From: Rhabditoides inermis
Lineage: Eukaryota > Nematoda > Chromadorea > Rhabditida > Rhabditidae
Assembly (NCBI GenBank): GCA_963966185.1
Contig: CAWZYM010000007.1
Coordinates: 74,501-138,500, forward strand
Reading direction: 5' to 3'
Length of the DNA stretch: 64,000 nucleotides
A program made the translations under genes and the position numbers. The notes beneath the pieces are model-generated. The model saw only the letters and a program-made list of their open reading frames with translations, was not told where the DNA came from and made no database searches. How positions within the stretch are numbered: position 1 is the first letter of the stretch; each line of letters begins with the position of its first letter. Positions 34,601 through 49,600 of this stretch are shown here, piece by piece.

Positions 34601-37600
34601 CTGATAAGAAACAGTGGTCGATGTGAGTGATGTGCATGCAAGTGGTTGTGTTCATAGAATAGGGATAACCATATAGGATTTGGCCGTGATAGCAGACACT
34701 CCCTTCTCCATCCCTGACATACTGGGGTCATATGAAACACCGTTTTCGACGAGCAAATTCAGATTACTGATAAGAAACAGTGGTCGATGTGAGTGATGTG
34801 CATGCAAGTGGTTGTGTTCATAGATTAGGGATAACCATATAGGATTTGGCCGTGATAGCAGACACTCCCTCCTCCATCCCTGACATACTGGGGTCATATG
34901 AAACACCGTATTCGACGAGCAAATTCAGACTACTGATAAGAAACAGTGGTCGATGTGAGTGATGTGCATGCAAGTGGTTGTGTTCATAGATTAGGGATGA
35001 CCATATAGGATTTGGCCGTGATAGCAGACACTCCCTCCTCCATCCCTGACATACTGGGGTCATATGAAACACCGTATTCTACGAGCAAATTCAGATTACT
35101 GATAAGAAACAGTGGTCGATGTGAGTGATGTGCATGCAAGTGGTTGTGTTCATAAATTAGGAATAACCATATAGGATTTGGCCGTGATAGCAGGCACTCT
35201 CTTCTCCATCCCTGACACACTGGGGTCATATGAAACACCGTATTCGACGAGCAAAATCAGATTACTGATAAGAAACAGTGGTCGATGTGAGTGATGTGCA
35301 TGCAAGTGTTTGTGTTCATAGATTAGGGATAACCATATAGGATTTAGCCGTGATAGCAGACACTCCCTTCTCCATCCCTGACATACTGGGGTCATATGAA
35401 ACACCGTATTCGACGAGCAAATTCAGATTACTGATAAGAAACAGTGGTCGATGTGAGTGATGTGCATGCAAGTGGTTGTGTTCATAGAATAGGGATAACC
35501 ATATAGGATTTGGCCGTGATAGCAGACACTCCCTTCTCCATCCCTGACATACTGGGGTCATATGAAACACCGTTTTCGACGAGCAAATTCAGATTACTGA
35601 TAAGAAACAGTGGTCGATGTGAGTGATGTGCATGCAAGTGGTTGTGTTCATAGATTAGGGATAACCATATAGGATTTGGCCGTGATAGCAGACACTCCCT
35701 CCTCCATCCCTGACATACTGGGGTCATATGAAACACCGTATTCGACGAGCAAATTCAGACTACTGATAAGAAACAGTGGTCGATGTGAGTGATGTGCATG
35801 CAAGTGGTTGTGTTCATAGATTAGGGATGACCATATAGGATTTGGCCGTGATAGCAGACACTCCCTCCTCCATCCCTGACATACTGGGGTCATATGAAAC
35901 ACCGTATTCTACGAGCAAATTCAGATTACTGATAAGAAACAGTGGTCGATGTGAGTGATGTGCATGCAAGTGGTTGTGTTCATAAATTAGGAATAACCAT
36001 ATAGGATTTGGCCGTGATAGCAGGCACTCTCTTCTCCATCCCTGACACACTGGGGTCATATGAAACACCGTATTCGACGAGCAAAATCAGATTACTGATA
36101 AGAAACAGTGGTCGATGTGAGTGATGTGCATGCAAGTGTTTGTGTTCATAGATTAGGGATAACCATATAGGATTTAGCCGTGATAGCAGACACTCCCTTC
36201 TCCATCCCTGACATACTGGGGTCATATGAAACACCGTATTCGACGAGCAAATTCAGATTACTGATAAGAAACAGTGGTCGATGTGAGTGATGTGCATGCA
36301 AGTGGTTGTGTTCATAGATTAGGGATAACCATATAGGATTTGGCCGTGATAGCAGATACTCCCTCCTCCATCCCTGGCATACTGGGGTCATATGAAACAC
36401 CGTATTCGACGAGCAGATTCAGATTACTGATAAGAAACAGTGGTCGATGTGAGTGATGTGCATGCAAGTGGTTGTGTTCATAGATTAGGGATAACCATAT
36501 AGGATTTGGCCGTGATAGCAGACACTCCCTCCTCCATCCCTGACATACTGGGGTCATATGAAACACCGTATTCGACGAGCAAATTCAGATTACTGATAAG
36601 AAACAGTGGTCGATGTGAGTGATGTGCATGCAAGTGGTTGTGTTCATAGATTAGGGATAACCATATAGGATTTGGCCGTGATAGCAGACACTCCCTCCTC
36701 CATCCCTGACATACTGGGGTCATATGAAACACCGTATTCGACGAGCAAATTCAGATTACTGATAAGAAACAGTGGTCGATGTGAGTGATGTGCATGCAAG
36801 TGGTTGTGTTCATAGATTAGGGATAACCAAATAGGATTTGGCCGTGATAGCAGACACTCCCTCCTCCATCCCTGACATACTGGGGTCATATGAAACACCG
36901 TATTCGACGAGCAAATTCAGATTACTGATAAGAAACAGTGGTCGATGTGAGTGATGTGCATGCAAGTGGTTGTGTTCATAGATTAGGGATAACCATATAG
37001 GATTTGGCGGTGATAGCAGACACTCCCTTCTCCATCCCTGACATACTGGGGTCATATGAAACACCGTATTCGACGAGCAAATTCAGATTACTGATAAGAA
37101 ACAGTGGTCGATGTGAGTGATGTGCATGCAAGTGGTTGTGTTCATAGATTAGGGATAACCATATAGGATTTGGCCGTGATAGCAGACACTCCCTCCTCCA
37201 TCCCTGACATACTGGGGTCATATGAAACACCGTATTCGACGAGCAAATTCAGACTACTGATAAGAAACAGTGGTCGATGTGAGTGATGTGCATGCAAGTG
37301 GTTGTGTTCATAGATTAGGGATGACCATATAGGATTTGGCCGTGATAGCAGACACTCCCTCCTCCATCCCTGACATACTGGGGTCATATGAAACACCGTA
37401 TTCTACGAGCAAATTCAGATTACTGATAAGAAACAGTGGTCGATGTGAGTGATGTGCATGCAAGTGGTTGTGTTCATAAATTAGGAATAACCATATAGGA
37501 TTTGGCCGTGATAGCAGGCACTCTCTTCTCCATCCCTGACACACTGGGGTCATATGAAACACCGTATTCGACGAGCAAAATCAGATTACTGATAAGAAAC

Positions 37601-40600
37601 AGTGGTCGATGTGAGTGATGTGCATGCAAGTGTTTGTGTTCATAGATTAGGGATAACCATATAGGATTTAGCCGTGATAGCAGACACTCCCTTCTCCATC
37701 CCTGACATACTGGGGTCATATGAAACACCGTATTCGACGAGCAAATTCAGATTACTGATAAGAAACAGTGGTCGATGTGAGTGATGTGCATGCAAGTGGT
37801 TGTGTTCATAGATTAGGGATAACCATATAGGATTTGGCCGTGATAGCAGATACTCCCTCCTCCATCCCTGGCATACTGGGGTCATATGAAACACCGTATT
37901 CGACGAGCAGATTCAGATTACTGATAAGAAACAGTGGTCGATGTGAGTGATGTGCATGCAAGTGGTTGTGTTCATAGATTAGGGATAACCATATAGGATT
38001 TGGCCGTGATAGCAGACACTCCCTCCTCCATCCCTGACATACTGGGGTCATATGAAACACCGTATTCGACGAGCAAATTCAGATTACTGATAAGAAACAG
38101 TGGTCGATGTGAGTGATGTGCATGCAAGTGGTTGTGTTCATAGATTAGGGATAACCATATAGGATTTGGCCGTGATAGCAGACACTCCCTCCTCCATCCC
38201 TGACATACTGGGGTCATATGAAACACCGTATTCGACGAGCAAATTCAGATTACTGATAAGAAACAGTGGTCGATGTGAGTGATGTGCATGCAAGTGGTTG
38301 TGTTCATAGATTAGGGATAACCAAATAGGATTTGGCCGTGATAGCAGACACTCCCTCCTCCATCCCTGACATACTGGGGTCATATGAAACACCGTATTCG
38401 ACGAGCAAATTCAGATTACTGATAAGAAACAGTGGTCGATGTGAGTGATGTGCATGCAAGTGGTTGTGTTCATAGATTAGGGATAACCATATAGGATTTG
38501 GCCGTGATAGCAGACACTCCCTTCTCCATCCCTGACATACTGGGGTCATATGAAACACCGTATTCGACGAGCAAATTCAGATTACTGATAAGAAACAGTG
38601 GTCGATGTGAGTGATGTGCATGCAAGTGGTTGTGTTCATAGATTAGGGATAACCATATAGGATTTGGCCGTGATAGCAGACACTCCCTCCTCCATCCCTG
38701 ACATACTGGGGTCATATGAAACACCGTATTCGACGAGCAAATTCAGACGACTGATAAGAAACAGTGGTCGATGTGAGTGATGTGCATGCAAGTGGTTGTG
38801 TTCATAGATTAGGGATAACCATATAGGATCTGGCCGTGATAGCAGACACTCCCTCCTCCATCCCTGACATACTGGGGTCATATGAAACACCGTATTCGAC
38901 GAGCAAATTCAGATTACTGATAAGAAACAGTGGTCGATGTGAGTGATGTGCATGCAAGTGGTTGTGTTCATATATTAGGGATAACCATATAGGATTTGCC
39001 CGTGATAGCAGACACTCCCTCCTTCAACCCTGACATACTGGGATGATCTGAAAAACCGTATTCGACGAGCAAATTCAGATTACTGATAAGAAACAGTGGT
39101 CGATGTGAGTGATGTGCATGCAACTGGTTGTGTTCATAGATTAGGGATAACCATATAGGATTTGGCCGTGATAGCAGACACTCCCTCCTCCATCCCTGAC
39201 ATACTGGGGTCATATGAAACACCGTATTCGACGAGCAAATTCAGATTACTGATAAGAAACAGTGGTCGATGTGAGTGATGTGCATGCAAGTGGTTGTGTT
39301 CATAGATTAGGGATAACCATATAGGATTTGGCCGTGATAGCAGACACTCCCTCCTCCATCCCTGACATACTGGGGTCATATGAAACACCGTATTCGACGA
39401 GCAAATTCAGATTACTGATAAGAAACAGTGGTCGATGTGAGTGATGTGCATGCAAGTGGTTGTGTTCATAGATTAGGGATAACCATATAGGATTTGGCCG
39501 TGATAGCAGACACTCCCTCCTCCATCCCTGACATACTGGGGTCATACGAAACACCGTATTCGACGAGCAAATTCAGATTACTGATAAGAAACAGTGGTCG
39601 ATGTGAGTGATGTGCATGCAAGTGGTTGTGTTCATAGATTAGGGATAACCAAATAGGATTTGGCCGTGATAGCAGACACTCCCTTCTCCATCCCTGACAT
39701 ACTGGGGTCATATGAAACACCGTATTCGACGAGCAAATTCAGATTACTGATAAGAAACAGTGGTCGATGTGAGTGATGTGCATGCAAGTGGTTGTGTTCA
39801 TAGAATAGGGATAACCATATAGGATTTGGCCGTGATAGCAGACACTCCCTTCTCCATCCCTGACATACTGGGGTCATATGAAACACCGTTTTCGACGAGC
39901 AAATTCAGATTACTGATAAGAAACAGTGGTCGATGTGAGTGATGTGCATGCAAGTGGTTGTGTTCATAGATTAGGGATAACCATATAGGATTTGGCCGTG
40001 ATAGCAGACACTCCCTCCTCCATCCCTGACATACTGGGGTCATATGAAACACCGTATTCGACGAGCAAATTCAGACTACTGATAAGAAACAGTGGTCGAT
40101 GTGAGTGATGTGCATGCAAGTGGTTGTGTTCATAGATTAGGGATGACCATATAGGATTTGGCCGTGATAGCAGACACTCCCTCCTCCATCCCTGACATAC
40201 TGGGGTCATATGAAACACCGTATTCTACGAGCAAATTCAGATTACTGATAAGAAACAGTGGTCGATGTGAGTGATGTGCATGCAAGTGGTTGTGTTCATA
40301 AATTAGGAATAACCATATAGGATTTGGCCGTGATAGCAGGCACTCTCTTCTCCATCCCTGACACACTGGGGTCATATGAAACACCGTATTCGACGAGCAA
40401 AATCAGATTACTGATAAGAAACAGTGGTCGATGTGAGTGATGTGCATGCAAGTGTTTGTGTTCATAGATTAGGGATAACCATATAGGATTTAGCCGTGAT
40501 AGCAGACACTCCCTTCTCCATCCCTGACATACTGGGGTCATATGAAACACCGTATTCGACGAGCAAATTCAGATTACTGATAAGAAACAGTGGTCGATGT

Positions 40601-43600
40601 GAGTGATGTGCATGCAAGTGGTTGTGTTCATAGATTAGGGATAACCATATAGGATTTGGCCGTGATAGCAGATACTCCCTCCTCCATCCCTGGCATACTG
40701 GGGTCATATGAAACACCGTATTCGACGAGCAGATTCAGATTACTGATAAGAAACAGTGGTCGATGTGAGTGATGTGCATGCAAGTGGTTGTGTTCATAGA
40801 TTAGGGATAACCATATAGGATTTGGCCGTGATAGCAGACACTCCCTCCTCCATCCCTGACATACTGGGGTCATATGAAACACCGTATTCGACGAGCAAAT
40901 TCAGATTACTGATAAGAAACAGTGGTCGATGTGAGTGATGTGCATGCAAGTGGTTGTGTTCATAGATTAGGGATAACCAAATAGGATTTGGCCGTGATAG
41001 CAGACACTCCCTCCTCCATCCCTGACATACTGGGGTCATATGAAACACCGTATTCGACGAGCAAATTCAGATTACTGATAAGAAACAGTGGTCGATGTGA
41101 GTGATGTGCATGCAAGTGGTTGTGTTCATAGATTAGGGATAACCATATAGGATTTGGCCGTGATAGCAGACACTCCCTTCTCCATCCCTGACATACTGGG
41201 GTCATATGAAACACCGTATTCGACGAGCAAATTCAGATTACTGATAAGAAACAGTGGTCGATGTGAGTGATGTGCATGCAAGTGGTTGTGTTCATAGATT
41301 AGGGATAACCATATAGGATTTGGCCGTGATAGCAGACACTCCCTCCTCCATCCCTGACATACTGGGGTCATATGAAACACCGTATTCGACGAGCAAATTC
41401 AGACTACTGATAAGAAACAGTGGTCGATGTGAGTGATGTGCATGCAAGTGGTTGTGTTCATAGATTAGGGATGACCATATAGGATTTGGCCGTGATAGCA
41501 GACACTCCCTCCTCCATCCCTGACATACTGGGGTCATATGAAACACCGTATTCGACAAGCAAATTCAGATTACTGATAAGAAACAGTGGTCGATGTGAGT
41601 GATGTGCATGCAAGTGGTTGTGTTCATAGATTAGGGATAACCATATAGGATTTGGCTGTGATAGCAGACACTCCCTCCTCCATCCCTGACATACTGGGAT
41701 GATCTGAAAAACCGTATTAAACGAGCAAATTCAGACGACTGATAAGAAACAGTGGTCGATGTGAGTGATGTGCATGCAAGTGGTTGTGTTCATAGATTAG
41801 GGATAACCATATAGGATTTGGCCGTGATAGCAGACACTCCCTCCTCCATCCCTGACATACTGGGATGATCTGAAAAACCGTATTAAACGAGCAAATTCAG
41901 ACGACTGATAAGAAACAGTGGTCGATGTGAGTGATGTGCATGCAAGTGGTTGTGTTCATATATTAAGGATAACCATATAGGATTTGGCCGTGATAGCAGA
42001 CACTCCCTCCTCCATCCCTGACATACTGGGATGATCTGAAAAACCGTATTAAACGAGCAAATTCAGACGACTGATAAGAAACAGTGGTCGATGTGAGTGA
42101 TGTGCATGCAAGTGGTTGTGTTCATAGATTAGGGATAACCATATAGGATTTGGCCGTGATAGCAGACACTCCCTCCTCCATCCCTGACATACTGGGGTCA
42201 TATGAAACACCGTATTCGACGAGCAAATTCAGACGACTGATAAGAAACAGTGGCCGATGTGAGTGATGTGCATGCAAGTGGTTGTGTTCATAGATTAGGG
42301 ATAACCATATAGGATTTGGCCGTGATAGCAGACACTCCCTCCTCCATCCCTGACATACTGGGGTCATATGAAACACCGTATTCGACGAGCAAATTCAGAT
42401 TACTGATAAGAAACAGTGGTCGATGTGAGTGATGTGCATGCAAGTGGTTGTGTTCATAGATTAGGGATAACCATATAGGATTTGGCCGTGATAGCAGACA
42501 CTCCCTCCTCCATCCCTGACATACTGGGGTCATATGAAACACCGTATTCGACGAGCAAATTCAGATTACTGATAAGAAACAGTGGTCGATGTGAGTGATG
42601 TGCATGCAAGTGGTTGTGTTCATAGATTAGGGATAACCAAATAGGATTTGGCCGTGATAGCAGACACTCCCTCCTCCATCCCTGACATACTGGGGTCATA
42701 TGAAACACCGTATTCGACGAGCAAATTCAGATTACTGATAAGAAACAGTGGTCGATGTGAGTGATGTGCATGCAAGTGGTTGTGTTCATAGATTAGGGAT
42801 AACCATATAGGATTTGGCCGTGATAGCAGACACTCCCTTCTCCATCCCTGACATACTGGGGTCATATGAAACACCGTATTCGACGAGCAAATTCAGATTA
42901 CTGATAAGAAACAGTGGTCGATGTGAGTGATGTGCATGCAAGTGGTTGTGTTCATAGATTAGGGATAACCATATAGGATTTGGCCGTGATAGCAGACACT
43001 CCCTCCTCCATCCCTGACATACTGGGGTCATATGAAACACCGTATTCGACGAGCAAATTCAGATTACTGATAAGAAACAGTGGTCGATGTGAGTGATGTG
43101 CATGCAAGTGGTTGTGTTCATAGATTAGGGATAACCAAATAGGATTTGGCCGTGATAGCAGACACTCCCTCCTCCATCCCTGACATACTGGGGTCATATG
43201 AAACACCGTATTCGACGAGCAAATTCAGATTACTGATAAGAAACAGTGGTCGATGTGAGTGATGTGCATGCAAGTGGTTGTGTTCATAGATTAGGGATAA
43301 CCATATAGGATTTGGCCGTGATAGCAGACACTCCCTTCTCCATCCCTGACATACTGGGGTCATATGAAACACCGTATTCGACGAGCAAATTCAGATTACT
43401 GATAAGAAACAGTGGTCGATGTGAGTGATGTGCATGCAAGTGGTTGTGTTCATAGATTAGGGATAACCATATAGGATTTGGCCGTGATAGCAGACACTCC
43501 CTCCTCCATCCCTGACATACTGGGGTCATATGAAACACCGTATTCGACGAGCAAATTCAGACTACTGATAAGAAACAGTGGTCGATGTGAGTGATGTGCA

Positions 43601-46600
43601 TGCAAGTGGTTGTGTTCATAGATTAGGGATGACCATATAGGATTTGGCCGTGATAGCAGACACTCCCTCCTCCATCCCTGACATACTGGGGTCATATGAA
43701 ACACCGTATTCGACAAGCAAATTCAGATTACTGATAAGAAACAGTGGTCGATGTGAGTGATGTGCATGCAAGTGGTTGTGTTCATAGATTAGGGATAACC
43801 ATATAGGATTTGGCTGTGATAGCAGACACTCCCTCCTCCATCCCTGACATACTGGGATGATCTGAAAAACCGTATTAAACGAGCAAATTCAGACGACTGA
43901 TAAGAAACAGTGGTCGATGTGAGTGATGTGCATGCAAGTGGTTGTGTTCATAGATTAGGGATAACCATATAGGATTTGGCCGTGATAGCAGACACTCCCT
44001 CCTCCATCCCTGACATACTGTGATGATCTGAAAAACCGTATTAAACGAGCAAATTCAGACGACTGATAAGAAACAGTGGTCGATGTGAGTGATGTGCATG
44101 CAAGTGGTTGTGTTCATATATTAAGGATAACCATATAGGATTTGGCCGTGATAGCAGACACTCCCTCCTCCATCCCTGACATACTGGGATGATCTGAAAA
44201 ACCGTATTAAACGAGCAAATTCAGACGACTGATAAGAAACAGTGGTCGATGTGAGTGATGTGCATGCAAGTGGTTGTGTTCATAGATTAGGGATAACCAT
44301 ATAGGATTTGGCCGTGATAGCAGACACTCCCTCCTCCATCCCTGACATACTGGGGTCATATGAAACACCGTATTCGACGAGCAAATTCAGATTACTGATA
44401 AGAAACAGTGGTCGATGTGAGTGATGTGCATGCAAGTGGTTGTGTTCATAGATTAGGGATAACCATATAGGATTTGGCCGTGATAGCAGACACTCCCTCC
44501 TCCATCCCTGACATACTGGGATGATCTGAAAAACCGTATTAAACGAGCAAATTCAGACGACTGATAAGAAACAGTGGTCGATGTGAGTGATGTGCATGCA
44601 AGTGGTTGTGTTCATATATTAGGGATAACCATATAGGATTTGGCCGTGATAGCAGACACTCCCTCCTCCATCCCTGACATACTGGGGTCATATGAAACAC
44701 CGTATTCGACGAGCAAATTCAGACGACTGATAAGAAACAGTGGCCGATGTGAGTGATGTGCATGCAAGTGGTTGTGTTCATAGATTAGGGATAACCATAT
44801 AGGATTTGGCCGTGATAGCAGACACTCCCTCCTCCATCCCTGACATACTGGGGTCATATGAAACACCGTATTCGACGAGCAAATTCAGACGACTGATAAG
44901 AAACAGTGGCCGATGTGAGTGATGTGCATGCAAGTGGTTGTGTTCATAGATTAGGGATAACCATATAGGATTTGGCCGTGATAGCAGACACTCCCTCCTC
45001 CATCCCTGACATACTGGGGTCATATGAAACACCGTATTCGACGAGCAAATTCAGATTACTGATAAGAAACAGTGGCCGATGTGAGTGATGTGCATGCAAG
45101 TGGTTGTGTTCATAGATTAGGGATAACCATATAGGATTTGGCCGTGACAGCAGACACTCTCTCCTCCATCCCTGACATACTGGGGTCATATGAAACACCG
45201 TATTCGACGAGCAAATTCAGATTACTGATAAGAAACAGTGGTCGATGTGAGTGATGTGCATGCAAGTGGTTGTGTTCATAGATTAGGGATAACCAAATAG
45301 GATTTGGCTGTGATAGCAGACACTCCCTCCTCCATCCCTGACATACTGGGATGATCTGAAAAACCGTAATAAACGAGCAAATTCAGACGACTGATAAGAA
45401 ACAGTGGTCGATGTGAATGATGTGCATGCAAGTGGTTGTGTTCATATATTAGGGATAACCATATAGGATTTAGCCGTGATAGCAGACACTCCCTCCTCCA
45501 TCCCTGACATACTGGGATGATCTGAAAAACCGTATTAAACGAGCAAATTCAGACGACTGATAAGAAACAGTGGTCGATGTGAGTGATGTGCATGCAAGTG
45601 GTTGTGTTCATAGATTAGGGATAACCATATAGGATTTGGCCGTGATAGCAGACACTCCCTCCTCCATCCCTGACATACTGGGGTCATATGAAACACCGTA
45701 TTCGACGAGCAAATTCAGATTACTGATAAGAAACAGTGGTCGATGTGAGTGATGTGCATGCAAGTGGTTGTGTTCATAGATTAGGGATAACCATATAGGA
45801 TTTGGCCGTGATAGCAGACACTCCCTCCTCCATCCCTGACATACTGGGATGATCTGAAAAACCGTATTAAACGAGCAAATTCAGACGACTGATAAGAAAC
45901 AGTGGTCGATGTGAGTGATGTGCATGCAAGTGGTTGTGTTCATAGATTAGGGATAACCATATAGGATTTGGCCGTGATAGCAGACACTCCCTCCTCCATC
46001 CCTGACATACTGGGGTCATATGAAACACCGTATTCGACGAGCAAATTCAGATTACTGATAAGAAACAGTGGTCGATGTGAGTGATGTGCATGCAAGTGGT
46101 TGTGTTCATATATTAGGGATAACCATATAGGATTTGCCCGTGATAGCAGACACTCCCTCCTTCATCCCTGACATACTGGGATGATCTGAAAAACCGTATT
46201 CGACGAGCAAATTCAGATTACTGATAAGAAACAGTGGTCGATGTGAGTGATGTGCATGCAACTGGTTGTGTTCATAGATTAGGGATAACCATATAGGATT
46301 TGGCCGTGATAGCAGACACTCCCTCCTCCATCCCTGACATACTGGGGTCATATGAAACACCGTATTCGACGAGCAAATTCAGATTACTGATAAGAAACAG
46401 TGGTCGATGTGAGTGATGTGCATGCAAGTGGTTGTGTTCATAGATTAGGGATAACCATATAGGATTTGGCCGTGATAGCAGACACTCCCTCCTCCATCCC
46501 TGACATACTGGGGTCATATGAAACACCGTATTCGACGAGCAAATTCAGATTACTGATAAGAAACAGTGGTCGATGTGAGTGATGTGCATGCAAGTGGTTG

Positions 46601-49600
46601 TGTTCATAGATTAGGGATAACCATATAGGATTTGGCCGTGATAGCAGACACTCCCTCCTCCATCCCTGACATACTGGGGTCATATGAAACACCGTATTCG
46701 ACGAGCAAATTCAGATTACTGATAAGAAACAGTGGTCGATGTGAGTGATGTGCATGCAAGTGGTTGTGTTCATAGATTAGGGATAACCATATAGGATTTG
46801 GCCGTGATAGCAGACACTCCCTCCTCCATCCCTGACATACTGGGATGATCTGAAAAACCGTATTCGACGAGCAAATTCAGATTACTGATAAGAAACAGTG
46901 GTCGATGTGAGTGATGTGCATGCAAGTGGTTGTGTTCATAGATTAGGGATAACCATATAGGATTTGGCCGTGATAGCAGACACTCCCTCCTCCATCCCTG
47001 ACATACTGGGGTCATATGAAACACCGTATTCGACGAGCAAATTCAGATTACTGATAAGAAACAGTGGTCGATGTGAGTGATGTGCATGCAAGTGGTTGTG
47101 TTCATATATTAGGGATAACCATATAGGATTTGCCCGTGATAGCAGACACTCCCTCCTTCATCCCTGACATACTGGGATGATCTGAAAAACCGTATTCGAC
47201 GAGCAAATTCAGATTACTGATAAGAAACAGTGGTCGATGTGAGTGATGTGCATGCAACTGGTTGTGTTCATAGATTAGGGATAACCATATAGGATTTGGC
47301 CGTGATAGCAGACACTCCCTCCTCCATCCCTGACATACTGGGGTCATATGAAACACCGTATTCGACGAGCAAATTCAGATTACTGATAAGAAACAGTGGT
47401 CGATGTGAGTGATGTGCATGCAAGTGGTTGTGTTCATAGATTAGGGATAACCATATAGGATTTGGCCGTGATAGCAGACACTCCCTCCTCCATCCCTGAC
47501 ATACTGGGGTCATATGAAACACCGTATTCGACGAGCAAATTCAGATTACTGATAAGAAACAGTGGTCGATGTGAGTGATGTGCATGCAAGTGGTTGTGTT
47601 CATAGATTAGGGATAACCATATAGGATTTGGCCGTGATAGCAGACACTCCCTCCTCCATCCCTGACATACTGGGATGATCTGAAAAACCGTATTAAACGA
47701 GCAAATTCAGACGACTGATAAGAAACAGTGGTCGATGTGAGTGATGTGCATGCAAGTGGTTGTGTTCATATATTAGGGATAACCATATAGGATTTGGCCG
47801 TGATAGCAGACACTCCCTCCTCCATCCCTGACATACTGGGGTCATATGAAACACCGTATTCGACGAGCAAATTCAGACGACTGATAAGAAACAGTGGCCG
47901 ATGTGAGTGATGTGCATGCAAGTGGTTGTGTTCATAGATTAGGGATAACCATATAGGATTTGGCCGTGATAGCAGACACTCCCTCCTCCATCCCTGACAT
48001 ACTGGGGTCATATGAAACACCGTATTCGACGAGCAAATTCAGACGACTGATAAGAAACAGTGGCCGATGTGAGTGATGTGCATGCAAGTGGTTGTGTTCA
48101 TAGATTAGGGATAACCATATAGGATTTGGCCGTGATAGCAGACACTCCCTCCTCCATCCCTGACATACTGGGGTCATATGAAACACCGTATTCGACGAGC
48201 AAATTCAGATTACTGATAAGAAACAGTGGCCGATGTGAGTGATGTGCATGCAAGTGGTTGTGTTCATAGATTAGGGATAACCATATAGGATTTGGCCGTG
48301 ACAGCAGACACTCTCTCCTCCATCCCTGACATACTGGGGTCATATGAAACACCGTATTCGACGAGCAAATTCAGATTACTGATAAGAAACAGTGGTCGAT
48401 GTGAGTGATGTGCATGCAAGTGGTTGTGTTCATAGATTAGGGATATCCAAATAGGATTTGGCTGTGATAGCAGACACTCCCTCCTCCATCCCTGACATAC
48501 TGGGATGATCTGAAAAACCGTAATAAACGAGCAAATTCAGACGACTGATAAGAAACAGTGGTCGATGTGAATGATGTGCATGCAAGTGGTTGTGTTCATA
48601 TATTAGGGATAACCATATAGGATTTAGCCGTGATAGCAGACACTCCCTCCTCCATCCCTGACATACTGGGATGATCTGAAAAACCGTATTAAACGAGCAA
48701 ATTCAGACGACTGATAAGAAACAGTGGTCGATGTGAGTGATGTGCATGCAAGTGGTTGTGTTCATAGATTAGGGATAACCATATAGGATTTGGCCGTGAT
48801 AGCAGACACTCCCTCCTCCATCCCTGACATACTGGGGTCATATGAAACACCGTATTCGACGAGCAAATTCAGATTACTGATAAGAAACAGTGGTCGATGT
48901 GAGTGATGTGCATGCAAGTGGTTGTGTTCATAGATTAGGGATAACCATATAGGATTTGGCCGTGATAGCAGACACTCCCTCCTCCATCCCTGACATACTG
49001 GGATGATCTGAAAAACCGTATTAAACGAGCAAATTCAGACGACTGATAAGAAACAGTGGTCGATGTGAGTGATGTGCATGCAAGTGGTTGTGTTCATAGA
49101 TTAGGGATAACCATATAGGATTTGGCCGTGATAGCAGACACTCCCTCCTCCATCCCTGACATACTGGGGTCATATGAAACACCGTATTCGACGAGCAAAT
49201 TCAGATTACTGATAAGAAACAGTGGTCGATGTGAGTGATGTGCATGCAAGTGGTTGTGTTCATATATTAGGGATAACCATATAGGATTTGCCCGTGATAG
49301 CAGACACTCCCTCCTTCATCCCTGACATACTGGGATGATCTGAAAAACCGTATTCGACGAGCAAATTCAGATTACTGATAAGAAACAGTGGTCGATGTGA
49401 GTGATGTGCATGCAACTGGTTGTGTTCATAGATTAGGGATAACCATATAGGATTTGGCCGTGATAGCAGACACTCCCTCCTCCATCCCTGACATACTGGG
49501 GTCATATGAAACACCGTATTCGACGAGCAAATTCAGATTACTGATAAGAAACAGTGGTCGATGTGAGTGATGTGCATGCAAGTGGTTGTGTTCATAGATT